Shown: positions 1 to 6,773 of the stretch, one piece after another
Layout: each line of letters starts with the position of its first letter
How positions within the stretch are numbered: the first letter of the stretch is position 1
Source: Proteobacteria bacterium UBA2996
GTDB taxonomy: Bacteria; Pseudomonadota; Gammaproteobacteria; Arenicellales; UBA868
DNA: 14,063 nucleotides
Reading direction: 5' to 3'
Assembly (NCBI GenBank): GCA_002346525.1
Contig: DDZY01000163.1
Location: 2,792-16,854, forward strand
Notes under the pieces: generated by a model
Told to the model about the DNA's origin: nothing
Databases searched by the model: none
Seen by the model: the letters and a program-made list of their open reading frames with translations, nothing else
Position numbers and translations under genes: made by a program

Positions 1-210
1 GGAATCGGCATGTCGAAGCAGGATCAGGATCATGCTTTTCATGCCTTCAGTCGCGGCAGTCAGGCCCGCCCCGGGGGGCACGGCGTCGGACTGAATATCG
101 TGGGCAAACTCTCAGACCGGTTCGGTTGGCCTGTCACGCTGCGTAGTACTCCGGGTAAGGGGACCACCGCTCTGGTGGATTTTCCCGACGCCATAACGGA
201 AGATCTTTAA
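1..210 (+). CDS. Sensor histidine kinase, C-terminal fragment (5' end outside window)
   Basis: Reading in frame from base 1 gives GIGM, the end of the G1 ATP-lid box of a HATPase_c domain. It is followed by a lid segment with SRGS, then GGHGVGLNIV (G2 box), and ends in the usual beta-strand STPGKGTTALVDF. Only about 69 residues are in the window, so the sensor and phospho-acceptor histidine parts are unseen and the ATG at base 10 is internal. The protein would autophosphorylate and pass phosphate to a response regulator that is not in the window. Its stop lies 10 bases before the desaturase start and overlaps that gene's ribosome binding site, so the kinase and the lipid genes are probably cotranscribed. 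The family is clear; the signal sensed cannot be read. Confidence 0.85.
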   Translation, partial: GIGMSKQDQDHAFHAFSRGSQARPGGHGVGLNIVGKLSDRFGWPVTLRSTPGKGTTALVDFPDAITEDL

Positions 211-220
211 GGAAAATATC

Positions 221-1183
221 TTGGAAACCTCTCTTGGAAAGTCGACCACCGCGCCGTCCCGCTGGCGAGTGTTTGTCTACTGGCTCAGCAATGACGATCG
301 CTACCTTGAGCGCAGTGGCTCCCATTCGCCTCGTGCGATCGATCCCTGGCGCCTTGTGCCGTTTGCCGGGATGCATCTTGGCTGTATGGGCGTGCTTTGG
401 ACGGGGACTAGTGGCTTCGCCGTCGCGCTGGCGGTCGTGATGTATCTCGCCCGGATGTTTTTCATTACGGCGTTTTATCACCGATATTTTTCGCACCGTG
501 CCTTCGAAAGCAGCCGACCGGCGCGATTTCTTTTCGCGGTGTTGGGGTGTACTGCGGGTCAGCGCGGACCGCTGTGGTGGGCAAGTCATCACCGACAACA
601 TCATATTCATTCTGATACAGAGTTGGATCCGCACTCCCCGCAGACCGACACGTTTTGGTTCAGTCATCTGCTGTGGTTCCTGACTCGAGATGCGTTTTCC
701 ATCCGCTGGGCGCAGATAGGAGATCTGCGCAAGGTCCGGGAGCTTGTCTGGCTCGAGCGGGTAGACTGGTTGCCGTTGGTGGCTTTCGCCGTGCTTTGTT
801 TTTATCTGGGGGAATGGGCAGCAACCGCTTATCCCGAGTGGCAGACCAGCGGGTGGCAGGCGCTGGTATGGGGTTTCTTCATATCCACCACTGTGCTCTA
901 TCACGCCACTTACACCATTAACTCACTGGCACACCGGTTTGGCAAACGACGTTTTGATACGCCGGATCACAGTCGCAACAACGCCCTGCTCGCGCTCCTG
1001 ACCTTGGGCGAAGGCTGGCACAACAATCACCATCGTTTCCCGGGCGCCGCCAGACAGGGTTTCTACTGGTGGGAAATCGACCTGTCTTATCTGGGGCTTC
1101 GAATGCTACAGATAGTGGGCCTCATCTGGAATCTTCGGCCTGTACCGAACAAGATCATCGAGGCGGGCCGGAGCCAGCGGTGA
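221..1183 (+). CDS. Membrane fatty acid (acyl-CoA delta-9 type) desaturase
   Basis: This 320-residue integral membrane di-iron desaturase has the three histidine boxes of the acyl-CoA/acyl-lipid delta-9 family: HRYFSH at 87-92, HRQHH at 124-128 and HNNHH at 267-271, plus NSLAH at 234-238. Hydrophobic stretches at about 44-85, 103-112, 146-155, 183-200 and 214-228 fit the usual four-helix topology with cytosolic histidines. Members introduce a cis double bond into a saturated acyl chain using O2 and an electron donor. The start is TTG at 221, chosen because AAGGA lies 8 bases upstream and the protein then begins just before the conserved region. It opens the lipid-modification array and overlaps the next gene by GTGA. 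It plausibly supplies the unsaturated acyl chain that the downstream Cfa-type enzymes act on; exact regiospecificity is not readable. Confidence 0.92.
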   Translation: METSLGKSTTAPSRWRVFVYWLSNDDRYLERSGSHSPRAIDPWRLVPFAGMHLGCMGVLWTGTSGFAVALAVVMYLARMFFITAFYHRYFSHRAFESSRPARFLFAVLGCTAGQRGPLWWASHHRQHHIHSDTELDPHSPQTDTFWFSHLLWFLTRDAFSIRWAQIGDLRKVRELVWLERVDWLPLVAFAVLCFYLGEWAATAYPEWQTSGWQALVWGFFISTTVLYHATYTINSLAHRFGKRRFDTPDHSRNNALLALLTLGEGWHNNHHRFPGAARQGFYWWEIDLSYLGLRMLQIVGLIWNLRPVPNKIIEAGRSQR

Positions 1184-2433
1184 ATATCGCGGTTGTCGGG
1201 GCCGGTGTCTCTGGCCTGGTGTGTGCCCTTGGGTTGAGCCGGCATCACAGCGTGACTGTTTTTGAGACCGCGAACCGTCCAGGCGGTCATGCTCATACGG
1301 TCGACGCGCATGATGGCAGTTCCAGCATCGCGATCGACACCGGTTTCATCGTCTTCAATTTTGCACATTACCCGTTACTAAGCGCGCTGTTCGATTCGCT
1401 CGGTGTCATGTCGCAGCCATCTGATATGAGTTTCAGTGTGCGCTGCGATGTGACCGGTTTTGAATTCAGCGGATCCAATTTAAATACCTTTTTCGCTCAG
1501 CGGAGTAACCTGCTGCGCCCCGTGGGTTGGCGGCTACTCAAGGATATTTTGCGTTTCAACCGTGATGGGAAAAAGAGCCTCGAAGTGGGGCTTGAGGACC
1601 AGATTACGGTGGGCGATTTTGCTAAGCAGTACGGCTATAGTGATGTCCTGCTTGATCGGTATCTGCTGCCATTGGGAGGCGCGCTCTGGTCGTGCGATAC
1701 GCGTACGTTTCGGAATTTCCCGATGCGCTTTGTTTTGGAATTTCTCAGAAACCACGCGATGCTGCAGATTGGCAGCCGTCCGGTCTGGCGTACCGTGACA
1801 GGCGGTTCGCGACACTACGTGGAGCGGATCGTGCAAACACTCGGTTCGCGACTGTGTTTGAATCGTCCGGTGGCGCAGGTTCTGCGCTCGGGCCAGAGCG
1901 TTAAGCTCCTCTTTGACGAGGGAGACAGTCAGGTTTTTGATGAGGTTGTCCTTGCCACTCACGCGGATACCAGTCTTGCCCTCTTGGCAGAGGCGGAGGA
2001 AGAGGAAAGAGAACTGCTTGGCACCTTCCCATATCAGGACAACGAGGTTTGCCTGCATACCGATACCAGCGTGTTGCCGAGAACCCGGCGCGCGTGGGCG
2101 AGCTGGAATTACCGAATCAAAGAAGATGTGCGCTCCGGTACGTGTGTGACCTACAACATGAACAAATTGCAGGCGCTTGAAAGCCGTCAGACCTTCTGTG
2201 TGTCGCTGAATCAGCGCAAAGACCTTCGTCCGGATTCGATCTTGCACAAAGAGATTGTCCGCCATCCACTGTTTGTTCCCGGCCGCGACGAGGCCCAGGC
2301 CCGTCACGCCCAAATGATCCGCCGCCGCGGGCTCAGTTACTGCGGCGCTTACTGGGGCTTTGGTTTTCACGAGGACGGTGTGCGCAGCGCAGCGCTGGTT
2401 TGTGATGCCTTTGGTGTCGAGCGACCGTTTTGA
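1180..2433 (+). CDS. FAD-dependent amine oxidase-like oxidoreductase
   Basis: This protein has 417 residues from a GTG at 1180. The N terminus is a classic FAD dinucleotide-binding fold: GAGVSG at 7-12, an acidic residue (E29) ending the second strand, then RPGGHAHT. IDTGF follows further on, and a C-terminal GAYWGFGFHEDGV segment closes the FAD site. It belongs to the NAD(P)/FAD amine-oxidase family that sits next to DUF1365 and Cfa genes in many bacteria. Related domains are fused to the N terminus of plant cyclopropane synthases. The redox substrate is not established; an acyl-chain step before or after methylation is an inference. An ATG at 1069 is in frame, but it would add 37 residues inside the desaturase gene before a perfect FAD-motif start. 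GTG 1180 has GGAG 6 bases upstream and gives a GTGA overlap, so it is preferred. Confidence 0.88.
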   Translation: MNIAVVGAGVSGLVCALGLSRHHSVTVFETANRPGGHAHTVDAHDGSSSIAIDTGFIVFNFAHYPLLSALFDSLGVMSQPSDMSFSVRCDVTGFEFSGSNLNTFFAQRSNLLRPVGWRLLKDILRFNRDGKKSLEVGLEDQITVGDFAKQYGYSDVLLDRYLLPLGGALWSCDTRTFRNFPMRFVLEFLRNHAMLQIGSRPVWRTVTGGSRHYVERIVQTLGSRLCLNRPVAQVLRSGQSVKLLFDEGDSQVFDEVVLATHADTSLALLAEAEEEERELLGTFPYQDNEVCLHTDTSVLPRTRRAWASWNYRIKEDVRSGTCVTYNMNKLQALESRQTFCVSLNQRKDLRPDSILHKEIVRHPLFVPGRDEAQARHAQMIRRRGLSYCGAYWGFGFHEDGVRSAALVCDAFGVERPF

Positions 2434-3179
2434 ACAGCCGGCTTTATATCGGCAGGGTATGGCACCAGCGAAAGCGTCCTCGCCCGCATGAATTCTGTTA
2501 TCGCCTTTTCATGGTGTATGTGGATCTTGATGAATTACCGACACTCTTTGATCCGTACTGGCTCTGGTCAGCAACGCGACCCGCATTAGCGTGGTTCCGT
2601 CGATCGGATCACCTGGGTGATCGAAAGCATTCGCTGAAAGCCTCGGTAGTCGCGCTGGTCGAACGCGAGGGAGGTCGCCCGCCCCAAGGCCCGATCACGC
2701 TGCTGACGCATCTTCGATACTTCGGCTATTGCATGAACCCGGTCAGTTTTTATTTCTGCTGGGATGAATCGGGCAGGCGGGTTGAGTACGTTGTTGCTGA
2801 GGTCAACAACACTCCCTGGGGGGAGCAGCACTGTTATGTGATGCATTACTCCGAAGGCGTCACGCCCGGGGACAAGGTGTTTGAATTTGAAAAAGCCTTT
2901 CATGTATCCCCTTTCATGCGGATGGAGCAGCGATACCGGTGGCAGTTTTCACAGCCCGATGACCGGCTTCGCGTCAAAATGCAGTCGTTCGAGAGCAGCA
3001 ATGAAATGTTCTCTGCGGTGCTTGATCTGCGCGCCAGTGAGCTGAATGCCCGATCCCTGAGGCAGGTTCTGGTGCGTTTTCCCTTAATGACCTTGCGGGT
3101 GGTTAGCGCTATTTACTGGCAGGCCCTGCGTCTTTGGATGAAGCGCGTGCCCTTTGTCCCGCACCCTGACGCCACCTAG
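2430..3179 (+). CDS. DUF1365 family protein
   Basis: A 249-residue soluble-looking protein starts with TTG at 2430, whose last two bases form the TGA of the preceding gene (TTGA overlap). Family marks are LYIGRVWHQR near the N terminus, FMVYVDLDEL at 27-36, RYFGYCMNPVSFYFCWD at 96-112 and VNNTPWGEQHCYV in the middle. DUF1365 has no settled biochemical role, but it is almost always found between the flavin amine oxidase and the Cfa-like gene, as here, so it probably acts in the same lipid modification. There is no signal peptide; the hydrophobic residues are scattered, which could suit a peripheral membrane protein. No strong ribosome binding site is seen before TTG, so translation is probably coupled to the upstream gene. 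Confidence 0.88.
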   Translation: MNSRLYIGRVWHQRKRPRPHEFCYRLFMVYVDLDELPTLFDPYWLWSATRPALAWFRRSDHLGDRKHSLKASVVALVEREGGRPPQGPITLLTHLRYFGYCMNPVSFYFCWDESGRRVEYVVAEVNNTPWGEQHCYVMHYSEGVTPGDKVFEFEKAFHVSPFMRMEQRYRWQFSQPDDRLRVKMQSFESSNEMFSAVLDLRASELNARSLRQVLVRFPLMTLRVVSAIYWQALRLWMKRVPFVPHPDAT

Positions 3180-3189
3180 GTGCGCGGCA

Positions 3190-3208
3190 GCCTGACTCAC
3201 TCTCAGGC
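3190..3208 (+). repeat. Intercistronic stem-loop between DUF1365 gene and Cfa gene
   Basis: GCCTGA (3190-3195) and TCAGGC (3203-3208) form a perfect 6-bp stem around a 7-base loop, 11 bases after the DUF1365 stop. No T-run follows (AGTAAAAATG does), so it is not a standard terminator. It may protect an mRNA end or modulate expression within the operon. The rest of the 92-base gap is a purine-rich tract leading into the next gene. Confidence 0.4.
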
Positions 3209-3255
3209 AGTAAAAATGAAGATAGCGGGAACTAACCGAAATAGAAGCAGGAAGA

Positions 3256-3271
3256 GGATGAGGAGAGAGGA
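3256..3271 (+). promoter_or_regulatory. Purine-rich ribosome binding region deciding the TTG start of the Cfa gene
   Basis: AGGATGAGGAGAGAGG contains overlapping AGGA/GGAG Shine-Dalgarno matches directly before TTG at 3272. This is the strongest ribosome binding region in the array and supports TTG 3272 as the start even though an ATG lies within the tract at 3258-3260 (that ATG is out of frame and quickly hits a stop). Confidence 0.6.
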
Positions 3272-4543
3272 TTGAACGAAAACGTAGCCGTATCCCCGGT
3301 ACCCGGTCAGGGATCACAGTCAACTTGGTTTGAAAGGAGATGCCGCGCGGCACTGATCAACCGCCTGACTGATCTCAAGGGGACGCTCGTCATAAAGGAT
3401 GGTGAGGAAACGCTGACGTTGGGCAGTGGTGAAGGTGTGCCGGCGCATCTGACGGTCCGCAGTCCTGACTTTTATTCCGACCTCGTTCTTCGCGGCAGCC
3501 TGGGGGCGGCTCAAGGCTGGATGGCAGGTAACTGGGACAGCGAAGACCTTTCCCGATTGATTGCGCTATTTGCCCGCAATCCCGATCTGACCGATGGCTT
3601 CGATCAGGGTTGGGCGCGGTTCGCCGCCCGCGGGGCGTCCCTTTTTCATCGTCGGCGCCGCAATTCCCTGGCCGGCAGCCGGCGGAACATCGCTGAACAC
3701 TACGATTTGGGGAATGAACTTTTTGCGCTTTTTCTTGATCCGGCCATGAACTATTCCAGCGCGGTTTTTTATCAGCCCAGCGACTCTCTGGAGCAGGCGG
3801 CCCAAAACAAGCTGGAGCGAATCTGCGCCAAATTGGCCCTGTCAGATAAGACTCATGTGCTGGAAGTCGGGTGTGGTTGGGGCGGTTTCGCCATCCACGC
3901 GGCACGTGAGTATGGATGCCGGGTGACTGGAATCACCATTTCTCAGGAGCAGCATGATTTCGCGCGGGCGGCAGTCGCCGAGGCAGGCTTGAGCGATAGG
4001 GTTGAAATCCTGCTGAGCGATTACCGAAATCATCAGGGGGCGTACGATCGGGTGGTGTCGATTGAGATGATTGAAGCCGTCGGCAACGAGTTTCTGGGCG
4101 ACTATTTCGCCAAGATCATGTCTTTGCTGCGTCGAGATGGTGCTGCGCTGATACAGGCGATCACTATGCCCGATCAACGCTACGAGCAGTATCTGAAGGG
4201 GTGTGATTTCATTCAGCGCTACATCTTCCCCGGCAGTTGCGTGCCGTCGTTAGGGGCGATGAGCCGGGCCTACTCGAGCCGAACCGACTGCAAACTCGTT
4301 CACCTTGAGGACATCGGATCCCATTACGCCAAAACGCTTCGGCTATGGCACGACCGCTTTAATGGCCAGCGCGCGGCCATCCGGTCTTTGGGGTATCCGG
4401 AGCAATTTGTCCGTTTATGGCAGTACTACTTCTCCTATTGCGAAGCGGGTTTTGCTGAGCGTTACCTGTCTGATGTTCAGATGGTGCTCGCACGACCGGA
4501 CTGGCGCGGCAGCGTCTCCTGCGCGGCATTACCCCCGTGGTGA
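3272..4543 (+). CDS. cfa: Cyclopropane-fatty-acyl-phospholipid synthase family methyltransferase
   Basis: This protein has 423 residues from TTG at 3272. The N-terminal helical domain (about 20-130) is that of full-length Cfa enzymes. The SAM-dependent domain starts at AEHYDLGNELF (141-151), with the SAM loop VLEVGCGWGG at 196-205, GITIS.EQ at 220-227, EMIEAVG at 265-271 and FIQRYIFPGS at 313-322. Cfa enzymes transfer a methylene or methyl group from SAM to the double bond of membrane phospholipid acyl chains at the inner membrane. Aligned by motif with E. coli Cfa, bicarbonate-site C139 is S163 and H266 is Q295, while E239 (E268) and Y317 (Y352) are kept. The product may therefore be a cyclopropane or a methyl-branched/unsaturated derivative. 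It follows the amine oxidase and DUF1365 genes, the usual order. The gene symbol denotes the family, not proven cyclopropanation. Confidence 0.88.
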   Translation: MNENVAVSPVPGQGSQSTWFERRCRAALINRLTDLKGTLVIKDGEETLTLGSGEGVPAHLTVRSPDFYSDLVLRGSLGAAQGWMAGNWDSEDLSRLIALFARNPDLTDGFDQGWARFAARGASLFHRRRRNSLAGSRRNIAEHYDLGNELFALFLDPAMNYSSAVFYQPSDSLEQAAQNKLERICAKLALSDKTHVLEVGCGWGGFAIHAAREYGCRVTGITISQEQHDFARAAVAEAGLSDRVEILLSDYRNHQGAYDRVVSIEMIEAVGNEFLGDYFAKIMSLLRRDGAALIQAITMPDQRYEQYLKGCDFIQRYIFPGSCVPSLGAMSRAYSSRTDCKLVHLEDIGSHYAKTLRLWHDRFNGQRAAIRSLGYPEQFVRLWQYYFSYCEAGFAERYLSDVQMVLARPDWRGSVSCAALPPW

Positions 4544-5112
4544 CCATGCGTCCCCACCAGTGGGTCAATTTCGCTGCGTTTCAGCTCGCCTGGATCGCCG
4601 CCGTGTGGGGCGCTTCTGTTGGTCTATCGTGGCTCGGGCCTGTCGCGGTGGCGGGGTGGGTCAGCGCCTTTGCACTTTGGCAGAACCGTGCCCGGGCAGA
4701 CGTTCCACTCTGGCTGGGCGTGGGTGTGCTCGGCGGAGTCACCGATTCCATACTGGTATGGTCCGGCGCTATGGCGTTCCCCGAGTCCGCGGGACCGGGA
4801 TTTCCGACCACGCTCTGGATGATAGCGTTATGGATCAATTTTGCGGCAGCGCTCAGGCACTGCATGGGCTGGCTTTGCGAGCGCTTTGCATTGGCGACCG
4901 TGTTCGGTGCGATCGGGGGTCCGCTGGCCTATCTGGCAGGAGACAAACTCGGTGCGCTTGAGATTCATGTGCTGCCGGCGGTTGTGATCGCATGGATTGT
5001 GGTGATGCCGTGTTTGCTGGCGATCGAAATGAAGACCCGTCCACGGCGCCTGTCGGCATCAGGAGAATTAGGAGAAACGGAAAGGGTAAGCACATCAGGA
5101 GAGAGAACATGA
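4537..5112 (+). CDS. DUF2878 family integral membrane protein
   Basis: About 190 hydrophobic residues with five or six predicted membrane segments (roughly 9-28, 30-47, 56-77, 90-108, 117-133 and 142-163). NFAAFQLAW occurs near the N terminus, followed by a central GGVTDSILVWSG motif typical of DUF2878. No biochemical function is known for the family. It recurs beside Cfa-like and amine-oxidase genes, so a role in handling modified lipids or anchoring the enzymes is plausible but unproven. The start is ambiguous: GTG 4537, GTG 4540 (a neat GTGA overlap with the Cfa stop) or ATG 4546; none has a good ribosome binding site, suggesting translational coupling. The polar C-terminal tail (about residue 168 on) overlaps repeated Shine-Dalgarno-like sequences for the next gene and may have little structural role. 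Confidence 0.8.
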   Translation: MVTMRPHQWVNFAAFQLAWIAAVWGASVGLSWLGPVAVAGWVSAFALWQNRARADVPLWLGVGVLGGVTDSILVWSGAMAFPESAGPGFPTTLWMIALWINFAAALRHCMGWLCERFALATVFGAIGGPLAYLAGDKLGALEIHVLPAVVIAWIVVMPCLLAIEMKTRPRRLSASGELGETERVSTSGERT

Positions 5113-6149
5113 GCGCTTTTTTAACCGGACCCGCATTAAAGGCGGTAGAGCGGGGATGGGTTCCGGATTCGATCGTCCGCAGCGGGATCCGTTCGCTCTG
5201 CCGACAGCGGATGCGCGAGATCCAGATCCCTAAAGCGCAGCAAAGCCGGCACCTCGAGGAATTCGTTCGCAGCATGGGCGAGGCGCCGGTTGCCCCGCTT
5301 GTGCATAAGGCGAACGAGCAGCACTATGAGGTGCCCGCAGAGTTCTTTCAGCAGATTTTGGGCGCTCATTTGAAATACAGCTCAGCCTTTTGGGATGGGG
5401 TTGATACGCTGGACGAAGCTGAAGCACAGGCATTGGCTTTGTCTTGTGATCACGCGGATCTCAAAGATGGACAGGAAGTATTGGAGCTGGGCTGTGGTTG
5501 GGGTTCGTTGACGTTGTGGATGGCAAAAACGTATCCCGCATCGACTGTCACGGCCGTTTCCAACTCCCATTCACAGAGATTGTTCATCGAGCAGCGCGCC
5601 ATCGAAGCGGGTCTTGGCAACGTGCGGGTCATCACCGCGGACGTCAATCATTTCTCGATCGATCAGTGTTTTGATCGCATTGTGTCGGTCGAGATGTTTG
5701 AGCATCTGCGTAACTACGCCAGTATCTTCGACAGGGTAGCCGGGTGGCTGAAATCGGACGGGCGTTTTTTTATGCACATCTTTTGTCACCACAGCACGCC
5801 TTATCTTTTCGAGGACCGTGACAACACAGATTGGATGAGTCGTTATTTTTTTTCGGGCGGGATGATGCCGAGCGCAGACCTCCCTTTGGAATTTCAGGAT
5901 TCTCTGTGCTTTGAGAACCGATGGGACTGGAGCGGCGTTGAATATCAGAAAACGGCAGAGGCTTGGCTGGATAAATTAGATGCAGCGCATGATGATGTCT
6001 TTGCCATTTTTGCTGATACCTATGGAACGACCAACGCAAAGATGTGGGTGAACCGCTGGAGAATATTTTTTATGGCGTGTGCCGAGTTATTCGGGATGCG
6101 TGGAGGAGATGAGTGGCGGGTTAGCCATTTCCTTTTCAATAAACGTTGA
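5109..6149 (+). CDS. Second Cfa-like SAM-dependent methyltransferase (short form)
   Basis: This 346-residue protein starts at ATG 5109 (AGGAGAG at 5097-5103), overlapping the previous stop as ATGA. The frame is open upstream to 4992, but that extension lies in the DUF2878 gene. It lacks the roughly 130-residue N-terminal domain of the first Cfa and has only a short helical lead-in. Motifs are QHYEVPAEFF (71-80), VLELGCGWGS (124-133), EMFEHL (195-200), FMHIF (221-225) and YFFSGGMMPS (246-255). It keeps E198 and H223 at the E. coli E239/H266 positions, and Y279 at Y317, but has S92 at C139. The sequence resembles the coclaurine N-methyltransferase-like branch of COG2230 more than true Cfa. It probably methylates a lipid or a small amphiphile; the substrate cannot be read. 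Its neighbours suggest the same lipid pathway. Confidence 0.85.
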   Translation: MSAFLTGPALKAVERGWVPDSIVRSGIRSLCRQRMREIQIPKAQQSRHLEEFVRSMGEAPVAPLVHKANEQHYEVPAEFFQQILGAHLKYSSAFWDGVDTLDEAEAQALALSCDHADLKDGQEVLELGCGWGSLTLWMAKTYPASTVTAVSNSHSQRLFIEQRAIEAGLGNVRVITADVNHFSIDQCFDRIVSVEMFEHLRNYASIFDRVAGWLKSDGRFFMHIFCHHSTPYLFEDRDNTDWMSRYFFSGGMMPSADLPLEFQDSLCFENRWDWSGVEYQKTAEAWLDKLDAAHDDVFAIFADTYGTTNAKMWVNRWRIFFMACAELFGMRGGDEWRVSHFLFNKR

Positions 6150-6158
6150 GGGCTTTCA

Positions 6159-6713
6159 GTGAAACGATTTTTTGGCCGCAAGAGCGCGTGGATATCAGTA
6201 TTGTTGGCGGCGGTTGGCTCAACCGCGTGTTCATTTAATTCGATGGCCGTTGAGCCTCTCAGCCCGGTCGAGTATGTAGACCTGGAGCGCTTTATGGGCC
6301 GTTGGTATGTGATCTCCTCGACCCCCACCTTTATCGACAAAGAAAGTTATAACGCGATCGAGGAATATACGCTCGCTGAAGACGGCAGGATTAAAACCAA
6401 ATTTTCATTTTTTGACGGCGGCTTCGATGGCGAGCTCAAAACCTACCATCCCAAAGGTTTTGTCAGGCCGGATGGATCCAATGCCGTTTGGGGAATGCAG
6501 TTTATTTGGCCGATCAAGGCGGACTATCAGATTGTGTATCTGGATGAGAACTACCGTCGCGCGATTATCGCCCGGGAAAAGCGCGATCTTGTCTGGCTCA
6601 TGGCAAGAGAGCCCAGCATTCCCGACGAAGAATATCAGGCGCTCTTAGCGCGAATCGTCGCGCTGGGCTATGACGCGGAAGACCTGCGTCTCACGCCTCA
6701 GCAGTGGGATTGA
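6159..6713 (+). CDS. Lipocalin family protein (Blc-like), exported
   Basis: 184 residues from GTG at 6159, 9 bases after the previous stop. A positively charged start and hydrophobic stretch (11-22) form an export signal ending STAC, with C24 as a possible lipid attachment site; Ser and Thr at -3 and -2 make this a weak lipobox. The lipocalin signature FMGRWYVIS is at 46-54 (G-x-W), and the third conserved region is DLVWLMAREPSIPDEEY at 143-159. Bacterial lipocalins are periplasmic or outer-membrane-anchored barrels that bind fatty acids or lysophospholipids. In this array it fits storage, transport or clearance of damaged or modified acyl chains. Length matches the family. Lipoprotein versus soluble periplasmic form is uncertain. 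Confidence 0.88.
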   Translation: MKRFFGRKSAWISVLLAAVGSTACSFNSMAVEPLSPVEYVDLERFMGRWYVISSTPTFIDKESYNAIEEYTLAEDGRIKTKFSFFDGGFDGELKTYHPKGFVRPDGSNAVWGMQFIWPIKADYQIVYLDENYRRAIIAREKRDLVWLMAREPSIPDEEYQALLARIVALGYDAEDLRLTPQQWD

Positions 6714-6721
6714 CGGAATAG

Positions 6722-6744
6722 GCGACGCAGTCCGGCCGCGTCGC
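6722..6744 (+). repeat. GC-rich stem-loop between lipocalin and photolyase genes
   Basis: GCGACGC (6722-6728) and GCGTCGC (6738-6744) form a perfect 7-bp GC-rich stem with a 9-base loop, 9 bases past the lipocalin stop. It is followed by ACTGTTTCC, too short a T-run for a confident terminator. It may cause partial termination or protect the upstream message, lowering photolyase expression relative to the lipid genes. Confidence 0.45.
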
Positions 6745-6773
6745 ACTGTTTCCAGTTAAATCTGTTCTCGGCC

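Noticed and set aside
134..904. 256-codon open frame on the - strand over the desaturase gene
   Set aside because: Rich in Arg/Pro/His with no recognisable domain, and antisense to a gene with three intact histidine boxes; a composition shadow.
1069..1179. N-terminal extension of the amine oxidase from ATG 1069
   Set aside because: It lies wholly in the desaturase coding region and would place unrelated residues before a canonical FAD-motif N terminus; GTG 1180 has a ribosome binding site and a GTGA overlap.
1534..2370. 278-codon - strand frame over the amine oxidase gene
   Set aside because: No domain or ribosome binding site seen; the + strand frame is clearly a conserved flavoprotein.
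4305..4961. 218-codon + strand frame across the Cfa/DUF2878 junction
   Set aside because: Arg/Cys/Ser-rich translation without a domain, overlapping two well-supported genes in another frame.
4992..5108. N-terminal extension of the second Cfa-like protein
   Set aside because: The region codes for the DUF2878 protein, and ATG 5109 has AGGAGAG at ideal spacing.
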